DNA from: an uncultured bacterium | GTDB lineage: Bacteria; Cyanobacteriota; Vampirovibrionia; Gastranaerophilales; Gastranaerophilaceae | NCBI GenBank assembly: GCA_902772945.1 | Contig: CACYCU010000068.1 | Location: forward strand, 1-10,986 | DNA: 10,986 nt | Reading direction: 5' to 3' | Shown here: positions 1-6,207 of the stretch, piece after piece | Position numbering within the stretch: the stretch's first letter is position 1 | Layout of the letters: every line of letters starts with the position of its first letter | Made by a program: the position numbers and the translations under genes | Notes under the pieces: model-generated | What the model saw: the letters and a program-made list of their open reading frames with translations, nothing else | What the model was told of the DNA's origin: nothing | Database searches by the model: none

Positions 1-1461
1 AGATATAAATTGTGCAAATTCTGAACTATAAAGTGTTTTGTCAGGCGACATTGTGATTGCTTTTTCAAAGTATTCAGTAGCTTTGTCATTTATTCCGCAG
101 GCTCTATATGATTGAGCAAGACCATAATATGCATAGCTGTCTTTAGTGTCCATATCAATAGCTTTTTCAAACATTTCTGTTGCAAGTGAATAATTATGTG
201 CTGCTAAGTATTTGTCTCCTTGACCGATGTATGCCGTTGTTAGGTTGTTTTTTACATTATCATTATCTTTTTCCTGTAACAGCTCATTGTACATGCCAAT
301 TGCATCAGTATAATTTTTTTGGGCATGTAAAACTAATGCTTTATTAAATCTAATATTGTAATCACCAGGTTTGTTTACAAGGGCTTCATTGTAGTATTTT
401 AAAGCATTTGCATAATCTTTTTTAAGGTGATAGCACTCTGCCAAATCTTCAACAAGTTCAATATTTCTCTTATCTTTTTGAAGTTCGAGAGCTTTAGTAT
501 AGTTTTTTATAGTTTCATCAATGTTATTTTGTCTTTTGTAAATAACTCCGATATTTTGGTATGCTCTGGCGTCTTCAGGAAATTTTGAAATATACATTTT
601 ATAATTGGCTATTGCCGCATCATCTTTCCCCATATCTGCGAGCAGATTTCCGTATTCAAATCTTATTACATCTAAATCCGGTTTTTGTCTGAAAATCACA
701 TCATATTGAGCGAGTGCTTCTTCATTTTTGCCTATTTCTTGATAAGAAGATGCAAGATTTATGTGCGCTGCAACATTTTCAGGATTTGCATCTACTGCTT
801 TTTCTAAAAATTCAATTGCTTTATCGTATTTTTTTGTTTCAAATAGTGCTAAACCATAATTTGCATAATCTTTGAATGCATTTGGGTTTTTAGTATAAAT
901 ATTTTCATATTCATTTACCGCGCTTTCAAAGTTGCCATTGCTTAAATATGATGATGCAAGGTTTTCTCTTGCTTCTCTGTGTTGAGAATATGTTGATAAG
1001 AATTTGTTATAATTTTCGATAGATGCTTTGTAATCGCGTAATTGATAATTTACATTTGCTATATTCAAATAATTATATATATATTCCGGGCACATTTCCT
1101 TTACTTTTGTGTAGGCTTCGAGAGCTTCTTGATATTTGCCTAAATTTTCATAAATACTTCCAATACTTACATAAATATATCCGTCAGAAGGCTTTAATTC
1201 CGCAACTTTGGCGTATGTATTAAGTGCTTTGTCGTAATCTCCAAGTTCACTGTATACTCCTGCAAGTTTGGTCAAAATCATAACATCATCTGTTGCTATT
1301 GTTAAAGCTTCTTTTAATTTGTTAATAGCAGTGTTGTAATCTTCTTTATATTCAGCAGAACATGCTTCCTGATATAGATAATTTGCTGCCGGTGGCATAG
1401 AATTGGCAGTCCCTGAAAGAATTAATGTTAATAACAATGCGATTAATATTTTTTTATTCAT
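1..1461 (-). CDS. Exported TPR-repeat protein (C-terminus outside window)
   Basis: Reading the minus strand from the ATG at 1461 gives 487 codons with no stop, running off the left edge, so the C-terminus is missing. Residues 1-21 look like a Sec signal peptide: Lys3-Lys4, a hydrophobic run of Ile/Leu/Ala at about 5-15, then A-N-S as a plausible signal peptidase I site. There is no lipobox Cys. From about residue 38 to the edge I count 13 tetratricopeptide-type units at roughly 34-residue spacing, with signatures such as DYDKALNTYAKVAELKPSD, KYDKAIEFLEKAVDANPEN and INDKATEYFEKAITMSPDK. TPR arrays are protein-interaction scaffolds, so I infer a periplasmic or outer-membrane-associated assembly role. 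No enzymatic domain is visible and the partner is unknown. The start is supported by AGGGAG at 1469-1474, 7 nt upstream, and by a good promoter at 1484-1513. It is divergent from the 53-residue gene. Confidence 0.9.
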   Translation of the reverse strand, partial: MNKKILIALLLTLILSGTANSMPPAANYLYQEACSAEYKEDYNTAINKLKEALTIATDDVMILTKLAGVYSELGDYDKALNTYAKVAELKPSDGYIYVSIGSIYENLGKYQEALEAYTKVKEMCPEYIYNYLNIANVNYQLRDYKASIENYNKFLSTYSQHREARENLASSYLSNGNFESAVNEYENIYTKNPNAFKDYANYGLALFETKKYDKAIEFLEKAVDANPENVAAHINLASSYQEIGKNEEALAQYDVIFRQKPDLDVIRFEYGNLLADMGKDDAAIANYKMYISKFPEDARAYQNIGVIYKRQNNIDETIKNYTKALELQKDKRNIELVEDLAECYHLKKDYANALKYYNEALVNKPGDYNIRFNKALVLHAQKNYTDAIGMYNELLQEKDNDNVKNNLTTAYIGQGDKYLAAHNYSLATEMFEKAIDMDTKDSYAYYGLAQSYRACGINDKATEYFEKAITMSPDKTLYSSEFAQFIS

Positions 1462-1483
1462 TCTATTGCTCCCTAATACCATT

Positions 1484-1513
1484 ATTATACTTCAAAAATA
1501 ATAATTTTGTAAA
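1484..1513 (-). promoter_or_regulatory. Sigma70-type promoter of the TPR gene
   Basis: On the minus strand there is a perfect TATAAT at 1489-1484, preceded by TTTACA at 1513-1508 (5 of 6 matches to TTGACA) with an 18-bp spacer. Predicted transcription would begin near 1477, giving a short leader that still contains the AGGGAG ribosome site and the ATG at 1461. The octamer GCTCCCTA (plus strand) occurs at 1468-1475, overlapping that ribosome site, and again at 1518-1525 just upstream of the -35. This may be coincidence. Confidence 0.65.
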
Positions 1514-1678
1514 AATAGCTCCCTAGAATAATTGATTTTTATCACAAAATTTTTTATTATGAAATTGTCGAGAGTGCATCTAAAAATCTTTACAAAAATT
1601 TACAATAATTTTAGTGGTACAGGGCGCAAATTTTAATAATTTTGGGTTTTAATGCCACTAGAAAAATTTGTCAAGATG

Positions 1679-1687
1679 TGTTAAAAT
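1679..1687 (+). promoter_or_regulatory. Candidate extended -10 promoter of the 53-residue gene
   Basis: TGTTAAAAT fits an extended -10 element (TGn followed by a TATAAT-like hexamer at 1682-1687). The hexamer 17 bp upstream (1659-1664, TAGAAA) is a poor -35, as expected when the extended -10 compensates. A start near 1694 would give a leader of about 30 nt containing the strong Shine-Dalgarno at 1711. The rest of 1462-1722 shows AT-rich DNA and a spaced inverted repeat (TAGTGG at 1612-1617, CCACTA at 1655-1660), but no further gene. Confidence 0.4.
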
Positions 1688-1710
1688 GATTGCGATATAT
1701 AACAAGAAAA

Positions 1711-1719
1711 AGGAGAAGG
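1711..1719 (+). promoter_or_regulatory. Strong ribosome binding site that fixes the start at 1723
   Basis: AGGAGAAGG sits here, and the AGGAG core ends 7 nt before ATG 1723. This decides against the longer in-frame reading from TTG 1690, which would place the purine-rich site inside the coding sequence as an Arg/Lys run. Confidence 0.8.
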
Positions 1720-1722
1720 TCT

Positions 1723-1884
1723 ATGACGGTGTTATCAAAAAATGTAACAAAGGAAAGAACGACAAAATCCAAATTTAATGATGAGTTTGAAAACTATTTA
1801 AAAAAACAATGTTTAAAAACGACTTTTAACGGTGTAGAGTTAGAAACGTTTTCTTGGTACAAAAAGGTACTTGGATTGATATAA
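1723..1884 (+). CDS. Small orphan protein, 53 residues
   Basis: I do not recognise this protein and assign no function. It starts MTVLSKNVTKERTTKSKF and ends in a Trp-Tyr-containing segment (FSWYKKVLGLI). It is basic and polar in the first 20 residues, has one Cys (near residue 31), and shows no signal peptide, transmembrane segment or metal-binding Cys/His pattern. Evidence that it is real: a near-ideal Shine-Dalgarno (AGGAGAAGG at 1711-1719) 7 nt before the ATG, a candidate extended -10 upstream, and a textbook rho-independent terminator starting exactly at its TAA. It therefore looks like a monocistronic unit on the plus strand, between two minus-strand genes. The alternative is that the locus is mainly a regulatory RNA with an embedded short frame. 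The clean ribosome site argues for translation. Confidence 0.65.
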   Translation: MTVLSKNVTKERTTKSKFNDEFENYLKKQCLKTTFNGVELETFSWYKKVLGLI

Positions 1885-1912
1885 AAATACCACCCAAAAG
1901 GGTGGTATTTTT
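1883..1912. terminator. Bidirectional rho-independent terminator
   Basis: A perfect 13-bp stem (1883-1895 with 1900-1912) closes a 4-nt AAAA loop. The base of the stem is A/T and the core is TACCACCC/GGGTGGTA. Read on either strand the hairpin ends in a run of five T, so it can terminate the plus-strand 53-residue gene and the minus-strand aminopeptidase gene. The stem begins inside the TAA of the first (1882-1884) and ends inside the TAA of the second (1911-1913), so it fills the whole intergenic gap. Confidence 0.9.
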
Positions 1913-3017
1913 ATATTACAAAATTTCCGTTTTCATAAATCAGTTTGTCATCAGCGTATATTTTTCCGCCGTTTTTCATATTTTTAATCATATCCCAATG
2001 CAGACCGGATACGTTTTTTCCGCCGGTTTCCGGATATGATGCTCCCACTGCCATATGAATTGAACCACCGATTTTTTCGTCAAAAAGAATGTTACCGGTA
2101 ACTTCTTGAATTTCTGAATTAGTTCCGATTGCGATTTCACCGATACCTTTAGAACCGTCATCCATATTGAACATGGCATTTAAATAATCTTTGCCTGTTT
2201 CTGCTTCAAATTTAACAATTTTGCCGTTTTCTATCCACAAGTGAACACCGGTTGCAGAATTTCCTCGATAATTTTGCGGAAAATCAAAATAAATTTCACC
2301 GTTAACATCATCTTCAACAGGAGAGGTAAATACTTCACCGTCAGGATAGTTATTCAATCCCGAACAGCTAATCCATTTTCTGCCTTCTACTCCAAATGTA
2401 ATGTCTGTCTTGTCGCCGACAATTCTGACTTTTTTAGTATTGTTCAAATAATTTGCCCATTTTGTTTGTTTTTCATCAAGCTCTCTTAATTTTGCAACAG
2501 GATCGTCAAGATTTAAGTAGCAAGAATTAAACAAAAATTCAGAATATTCATCAAAAGACATCTTGGCTTCCTGTGCAAGTGCATGAGTCGGAACATCAGC
2601 CACAACCCAGCTAGCTTCACCTTTTGCTGAACGTTCCATAAGAGTTTTGGACAAGCCTTGAGAGGCCTTTGAACGACGGGATAATTTATTCAAATCTGCG
2701 CGTGCCATGTTTTTTGTATTCATAGGTGCACCGATTGAAATAAATTTATCAATGGTTTTATATTCCAATTCAACAATAGGGTCTATATAATCTAACTGTT
2801 CATCAGTGGCGTATTTGATAAAAATATCGGAAAAATCTTCAAAAGACGTTCTCATAATAGGATGTGCGCCCTTTTGTATAACTCTTTTGTATACCGCTTT
2901 TACCAAATCTTTTGCATACACACTTGTAGCTCTGATTTGTACCAAATCACCTTTCTGAACATTGGTCGAATAATCAACCAAAACTTCAGCATATTTATCC
3001 CAAATTGATTTTTGCAT
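1911..3017 (-). CDS. M29-family metallo-aminopeptidase (AmpS/PepS type)
   Basis: 368 residues, matching the shorter members of peptidase family M29 (thermophilic metalloprotease family, cytosolic dinuclear-metal aminopeptidases that trim N-terminal residues from peptides). The C-terminal half holds the family metal-site residues in order: Glu228 in NNYPDGEVFTSP, Glu294 in GIGEIAIGTN, His321 and Tyr328 in SIHMAVGASYPETGG, and His340/Asp342 in SGLHWDMI. The 66-residue Glu-Glu and 7-residue His-Tyr spacings agree with what I remember of Thermus aminopeptidase T. The N-terminal half (about 1-190) is the usual alpha/beta domain. No signal peptide is visible. The start is supported by AGGGGA, which overlaps the lpxA stop codon 8 nt upstream, so it is probably co-transcribed and translationally coupled with lpxA. 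The link to lipid A synthesis is positional only. Specific substrates cannot be read from sequence. Confidence 0.92.
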   Translation of the reverse strand: MQKSIWDKYAEVLVDYSTNVQKGDLVQIRATSVYAKDLVKAVYKRVIQKGAHPIMRTSFEDFSDIFIKYATDEQLDYIDPIVELEYKTIDKFISIGAPMNTKNMARADLNKLSRRSKASQGLSKTLMERSAKGEASWVVADVPTHALAQEAKMSFDEYSEFLFNSCYLNLDDPVAKLRELDEKQTKWANYLNNTKKVRIVGDKTDITFGVEGRKWISCSGLNNYPDGEVFTSPVEDDVNGEIYFDFPQNYRGNSATGVHLWIENGKIVKFEAETGKDYLNAMFNMDDGSKGIGEIAIGTNSEIQEVTGNILFDEKIGGSIHMAVGASYPETGGKNVSGLHWDMIKNMKNGGKIYADDKLIYENGNFVI

Positions 3018-3025
3018 AATTTCCC

Positions 3026-3832
3026 CTATTCATCTTGTAATGATTCGTGTCCTGATTTGTGAGTTTTTAAGAGAACTCCTCTTTTTGATGTTTGGATAAA
3101 TTCAATCATTTTTTCAATATATTCATTCATCGGGATTTCTGCTTTAATTTTTTCAATAGCCTGTGTGGTGTTCAAATCTTCTGAAATCAATAATTTGAAT
3201 GCTTCATTAGTTGCTGTTCTTATTTCTTGTGAAACTCCTCTGCGTTTCATAGCAATTACGTTTAAACCGCGTGGAACCGGAGGTCTGCCTTCACCTTTAG
3301 AATATGGTAAAATATCCTGACGTGAAGCAGAAAAACCGCTAATAATTGCCATATCACCTATTCTTATATTTTGGTGGAATACACTCATTCCGCCTACAAA
3401 TGCACCAAATCCGACATGAACATGTCCGCCTAAAGTAACAAGGTTTGCTAAAATGACTTGATCTTCCAACACGCAGTTGTGTGCAACATGTGAGCCAACC
3501 ATTAACAAACATTTTTTACCGATTCTTGTTGTAAAATCACCGCAAGCTGCCCCTCTGTGAACAGTAACATTTTCTTTTATGATTGTACCGTCACCGATTA
3601 CAACTTTTGTTGGTTCTCCTTTATAACCCAAATCTTGAGGTTCAGAACCGATTGTAGCAAATGGAGAAATTGTACAATCTTCTCCGATTTCGGCAAACTC
3701 TATATGTGCATTTGAGATAACTCTTGTTCTTGCTCCAATTGTGACATTTTCGCCAATAACGACGAAAGGTCCTATTATAGCATCATCTGCTATTTTGGCA
3801 GATGGGTGAATAATTGCTGTCTTGTCTATCAT
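3026..3832 (-). CDS. lpxA: UDP-N-acetylglucosamine acyltransferase LpxA
   Basis: 268 residues, normal length. LpxA transfers a 3-hydroxyacyl chain from ACP to the 3-OH of UDP-GlcNAc, the first step of lipid A synthesis, in the cytosol as a homotrimer. Residues 1-190 are hexapeptide repeats of a left-handed beta-helix (IGPFVVIGENVTIG and similar), and about 200-250 is the helical C-terminal domain. The catalytic His is His118 in GSHVAHNC (E. coli His125), with His115 matching His122. The substrate loop EPQDLGYKGEPT and VHRG motif are present. Gly166 aligns with E. coli Gly173, the acyl-chain ruler, so a long acyl donor is possible (inference). AGGAGA at 3841-3846 lies 8 nt before the ATG, and a TATAAT element at 3857-3862 suggests its own promoter. 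Unlike the usual cyanobacterial arrangement it does not directly follow fabZ: a 572-residue gene lies between. Confidence 0.97.
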   Translation of the reverse strand: MIDKTAIIHPSAKIADDAIIGPFVVIGENVTIGARTRVISNAHIEFAEIGEDCTISPFATIGSEPQDLGYKGEPTKVVIGDGTIIKENVTVHRGAACGDFTTRIGKKCLLMVGSHVAHNCVLEDQVILANLVTLGGHVHVGFGAFVGGMSVFHQNIRIGDMAIISGFSASRQDILPYSKGEGRPPVPRGLNVIAMKRRGVSQEIRTATNEAFKLLISEDLNTTQAIEKIKAEIPMNEYIEKMIEFIQTSKRGVLLKTHKSGHESLQDE

Positions 3833-3856
3833 AAAATTTCTCTCCTCTTTTTTTCA

Positions 3857-3862
3857 ATTATA
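3857..3862 (-). promoter_or_regulatory. Candidate -10 box of the lpxA-M29 unit
   Basis: A perfect TATAAT on the minus strand, 24 nt upstream of the lpxA start. The -35 position is weak (TTCGTA at 3886-3881, 18-bp spacer). It lies in the 77-nt gap after the 572-residue gene. That gap holds no convincing terminator, only a small all-A/T hairpin at 3893-3907, so readthrough from upstream could also feed lpxA. Confidence 0.45.
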
Positions 3863-3909
3863 GTATAAATTCAAAGAGGATACGAAATTTTTATATTATT
3901 TTAATATGA

Positions 3910-5628
3910 CTATATATTTGTTAATTTAGAAATTAATTCTTGCATTTTTGATAGTACTCTAACGCCATTCCCTACCGTTCTATCAAAATGAGAAGTCAAG
4001 GGATTAAATTTGTTTATTACAAAATCATAAGCATCATTAAGAGATTCATTTAACTCTTTAATATATTTATGCTGATTTGTATTCAAACATAATTCGGCTG
4101 TCTTATTATAAATATTGTGTATTTCATCAGTTGTGAATGTTCTTGATATTGTGCCATCGTCGTTTAATATTATTTTTTCAACCATTTTCACGTATTCTAA
4201 TAAAACTAATTCTTTCAATGACGCTGTTTCAGAATTAATTTGTGGTTTTATATGTTTAACAAATTTATAAACTGCTCTTAAATAAGTATTTGCCATATCG
4301 TCTGCGCTTTTGGGATTTTCATCATTATAAAGTCTTATAAGTTCATTAATTCTTTCAACATGCGCTTGTTGTTGAGCATTACTTCTTTCCGCATCGTTAA
4401 TAAAAATTCTTGAAATAAAATTCAAATCTCTTGTATCTATCCCTTTTTTCTGTGCAAATAATTTTAATTTTTTCTGAAACTCTTTTGGAATTTGTTGAAC
4501 TTCAACATAAAAATCTTTTTCACTTTCACTTTTAACCTTTTTCCAAGCAAATTTCATATTTTTTGAAAAAGATTTTTTTGCCCATTCGTTTGCGCTCCAA
4601 AAACTTTTCATTGCATCACTCTGTTGTTTTGTTAATTCTGTAGGATTTGTTGCAGGGTCAAAGCTTTTAATTCCATAGCGTTTAAAATGTTTGCTCATAG
4701 CTTTTTTAATATTTTCTGCGCCAAATATATTCCATGCTATATTCAAAACTTTTGTTATTCTATCAGCTTTTTCAGGGTTGTCCTGATAGAATTTTCTTTG
4801 CCTGTCGGACATTTGATAAATCCGTTCGGGATTTTCTTCATAAAATCTTTGTAATCCCTCTGAAATTCTCTGTTTATGTTCAGGCGATAAATGTCTGTGT
4901 TGAGGAATGTAAACAGGTTCGCCGTCTTTTTCTTGAGCTTTTCGATCTAATGCTGCAAGTCGTTTTTCCGTCATTTCACGAGTTAATCGTTCATTATATT
5001 CAGGATCGGATATTTTTAAGACGTGTCCGTAATCTCTGCTTGCGATAGGTATTTCAAGCTTTTTCATTGTGTAGTACAAATCAGTTCCGTCTGCGTAGCG
5101 TTTCAAGTCATTAAGAGAAAAGCCCTGTCCCCAATACAATTTTATTAATTGAACGGATAAATCTTCATCGTTGTCGAAGTATTCTGATTTACCTTCCTGA
5201 AATTTGCTTATAAAAGTTTCTTTCCCTTTAGCGGTATCAACATCAAAAGCAGATTTAACATTCTTAAATTCGGAAAATTTTTCTTTGATTTGTGTCAAAG
5301 TATCGCAATCTTCAAGAGTTTCAAAATATTTTTTATGAACAGAAATTAAAGTTTCTTTTGCTTTATTACCGTTTTCTATTACTATTCCAAGCCATTCTCG
5401 AATATTTTCGGGGTAAATTGAAGAATTTTTCTCTGCAAGTTTATCTAATTGTTTTACGGTTTGTGCCAAATCCAAACTGTATCCGCCGGTAAATGCCAAA
5501 TACTGTTCAGTTGTAGGTAATTTTGTATAATTTTGTTCTTTATATTGAGTATTTTTTTGAGGTTGTGTCTGATAATTTTTGTTATATTTAGGGGTTAAAT
5601 TAAAATTTTGTATATTTATAATTCTCAT
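3910..5628 (-). CDS. Unknown 572-residue protein with HTH-like segment and NUMOD3-like repeats
   Basis: I do not recognise a named family over the full length. Residues 1-40 are Asn/Gln/Tyr/Lys-rich and look disordered, followed by AFTGG at 45-49. From memory, similar short FTG motifs occur near the N-termini of many Gastranaerophilales hypotheticals (low certainty). Residues 55-150 are mostly helical and charged. Residues about 159-196 (LIKLYWGQGFSLNDLKRY, then MKKLEIPI) resemble a helix-turn-helix of the type found beside NUMOD motifs. Residues 246-366 hold degenerate repeats of the form (S)-x-x-x-(K/R)-x-(F/Y/W): SPEHKQRISEGLQRFYEENPE, QMSDRQRKFYQDNPE, AMSKHFKRYG, QQSDAMKSFWS, SFSKNMKFAWKK. 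These recall the NUMOD3 DNA-binding motif of homing endonucleases, but no GIY-YIG or HNH nuclease signature is present. Residues 375-572 are alpha-helical with no motif I can name. There are only two Cys (108, 514) and no signal peptide or membrane segment. GGAG at 5636-5639 supports the ATG. It lies downstream of the fabZ terminator, so it is probably a separate transcription unit. Confidence 0.85.
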   Translation of the reverse strand: MRIINIQNFNLTPKYNKNYQTQPQKNTQYKEQNYTKLPTTEQYLAFTGGYSLDLAQTVKQLDKLAEKNSSIYPENIREWLGIVIENGNKAKETLISVHKKYFETLEDCDTLTQIKEKFSEFKNVKSAFDVDTAKGKETFISKFQEGKSEYFDNDEDLSVQLIKLYWGQGFSLNDLKRYADGTDLYYTMKKLEIPIASRDYGHVLKISDPEYNERLTREMTEKRLAALDRKAQEKDGEPVYIPQHRHLSPEHKQRISEGLQRFYEENPERIYQMSDRQRKFYQDNPEKADRITKVLNIAWNIFGAENIKKAMSKHFKRYGIKSFDPATNPTELTKQQSDAMKSFWSANEWAKKSFSKNMKFAWKKVKSESEKDFYVEVQQIPKEFQKKLKLFAQKKGIDTRDLNFISRIFINDAERSNAQQQAHVERINELIRLYNDENPKSADDMANTYLRAVYKFVKHIKPQINSETASLKELVLLEYVKMVEKIILNDDGTISRTFTTDEIHNIYNKTAELCLNTNQHKYIKELNESLNDAYDFVINKFNPLTSHFDRTVGNGVRVLSKMQELISKLTNI

Positions 5629-5686
5629 ACTTTTTCTCCAAATATATAAAATGTGTAAAAATAAATTTTGCTAAGATATTAATATA

Positions 5687-5724
5687 AAAAGTTGAAGAGC
5701 AAAAAATTTAGCCCTTCAACTTTT
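5687..5724 (-). terminator. Rho-independent terminator after fabZ
   Basis: Read on the minus strand: AAAAGTTGAAG (5724-5714) pairs perfectly with CTTCAACTTTT (5697-5687), an 11-bp stem extended by two G-C pairs beyond one mismatch, with a 10-nt loop and a run of five T at the 3' side. It begins about 20 nt after the fabZ stop and ends about 60 nt before the next start. It therefore closes the rfaE2-lpxD-lpxC-fabZ operon and separates it from the 572-residue gene. Confidence 0.85.
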
Positions 5725-5744
5725 CAACATTTCAATTATTCAAT

Positions 5745-6197
5745 TTATGTTAACGCAAAAGTCATATCGGCTTCTACACAGACTTTACCGTCTACTCTAC
5801 CGATACCGTGTGCTTTGCAGATAGGACCTTTTACCTTTGTCAATTCGACTTCCATGTCAAATCTGTCACCTGGTCTTACAATATTTTTAAATCTTACGCC
5901 GTCAACACCTGCATAAAGTGCTAATTTGCCCTTGTTTTCAGGCAACGAAAGTAATACAGGAGCTGAGCATTGAGCCAAAGCTTCTAATTGCAATACTCCC
6001 GGCATGATAGGATTGTTAGGAAAATGTCCTTGGAAAAATGCTTCATTCATAGTCAAATTTTTATAACCTTTTGAATATTTTCCGGGTACGCATTCTGTAA
6101 TTCTATCTACAAGAAGGAACGGATATCTGTGCGGAAGCATTTCCATAATTTGCATAATATCCATTTTTACAACATCTTGTGTCATTTCTTCTGTCAT
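5745..6197 (-). CDS. fabZ: 3-hydroxyacyl-ACP dehydratase FabZ
   Basis: 150 residues, typical length. FabZ dehydrates 3-hydroxyacyl-ACP to trans-2-enoyl-ACP in fatty acid elongation. It competes with LpxA and LpxD for the 3-hydroxyacyl-ACP pool, which explains its place beside them. The hot-dog fold signatures are complete: MLPHRYPFLLVDRI at 20-33, the active-site segment GHFPNNPIMPG with catalytic His58, and Glu72 in LQLEALAQ on the central helix, followed by VRFKNIVRPGD. The start at ATG 6197 is supported by AAGGAGA (6203-6209), which overlaps the lpxC stop codon. A second in-frame Met at residue 5 lies further from this site. It is the last gene of its operon, followed by a strong terminator. 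Confidence 0.97.
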   Translation of the reverse strand: MTEEMTQDVVKMDIMQIMEMLPHRYPFLLVDRITECVPGKYSKGYKNLTMNEAFFQGHFPNNPIMPGVLQLEALAQCSAPVLLSLPENKGKLALYAGVDGVRFKNIVRPGDRFDMEVELTKVKGPICKAHGIGRVDGKVCVEADMTFALT

Positions 6198-6207
6198 TTT
6201 TCTCTCC

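Noticed and set aside
1690..1722. Longer start (TTG 1690) for the 53-residue gene
   Set aside because: It would swallow the strong AGGAGAAGG ribosome site, and has none of its own.
1988..2179. Minus-strand frame within the M29 gene in another phase
   Set aside because: It overlaps the metal-binding region of a clear M29 peptidase in a different frame; no independent support.
3893..3907. Perfect hairpin ATATTA-TTT-TAATAT after the 572-residue gene
   Set aside because: All A/T, six base pairs, and no T-run placed for termination. Too weak to call a terminator.
4734..5048. Plus-strand open frame of 104 codons inside the 572-residue gene
   Set aside because: It is antisense to a well-supported minus-strand gene, lacks a Shine-Dalgarno and shows no family motif; it is a shadow of AT-rich coding DNA.
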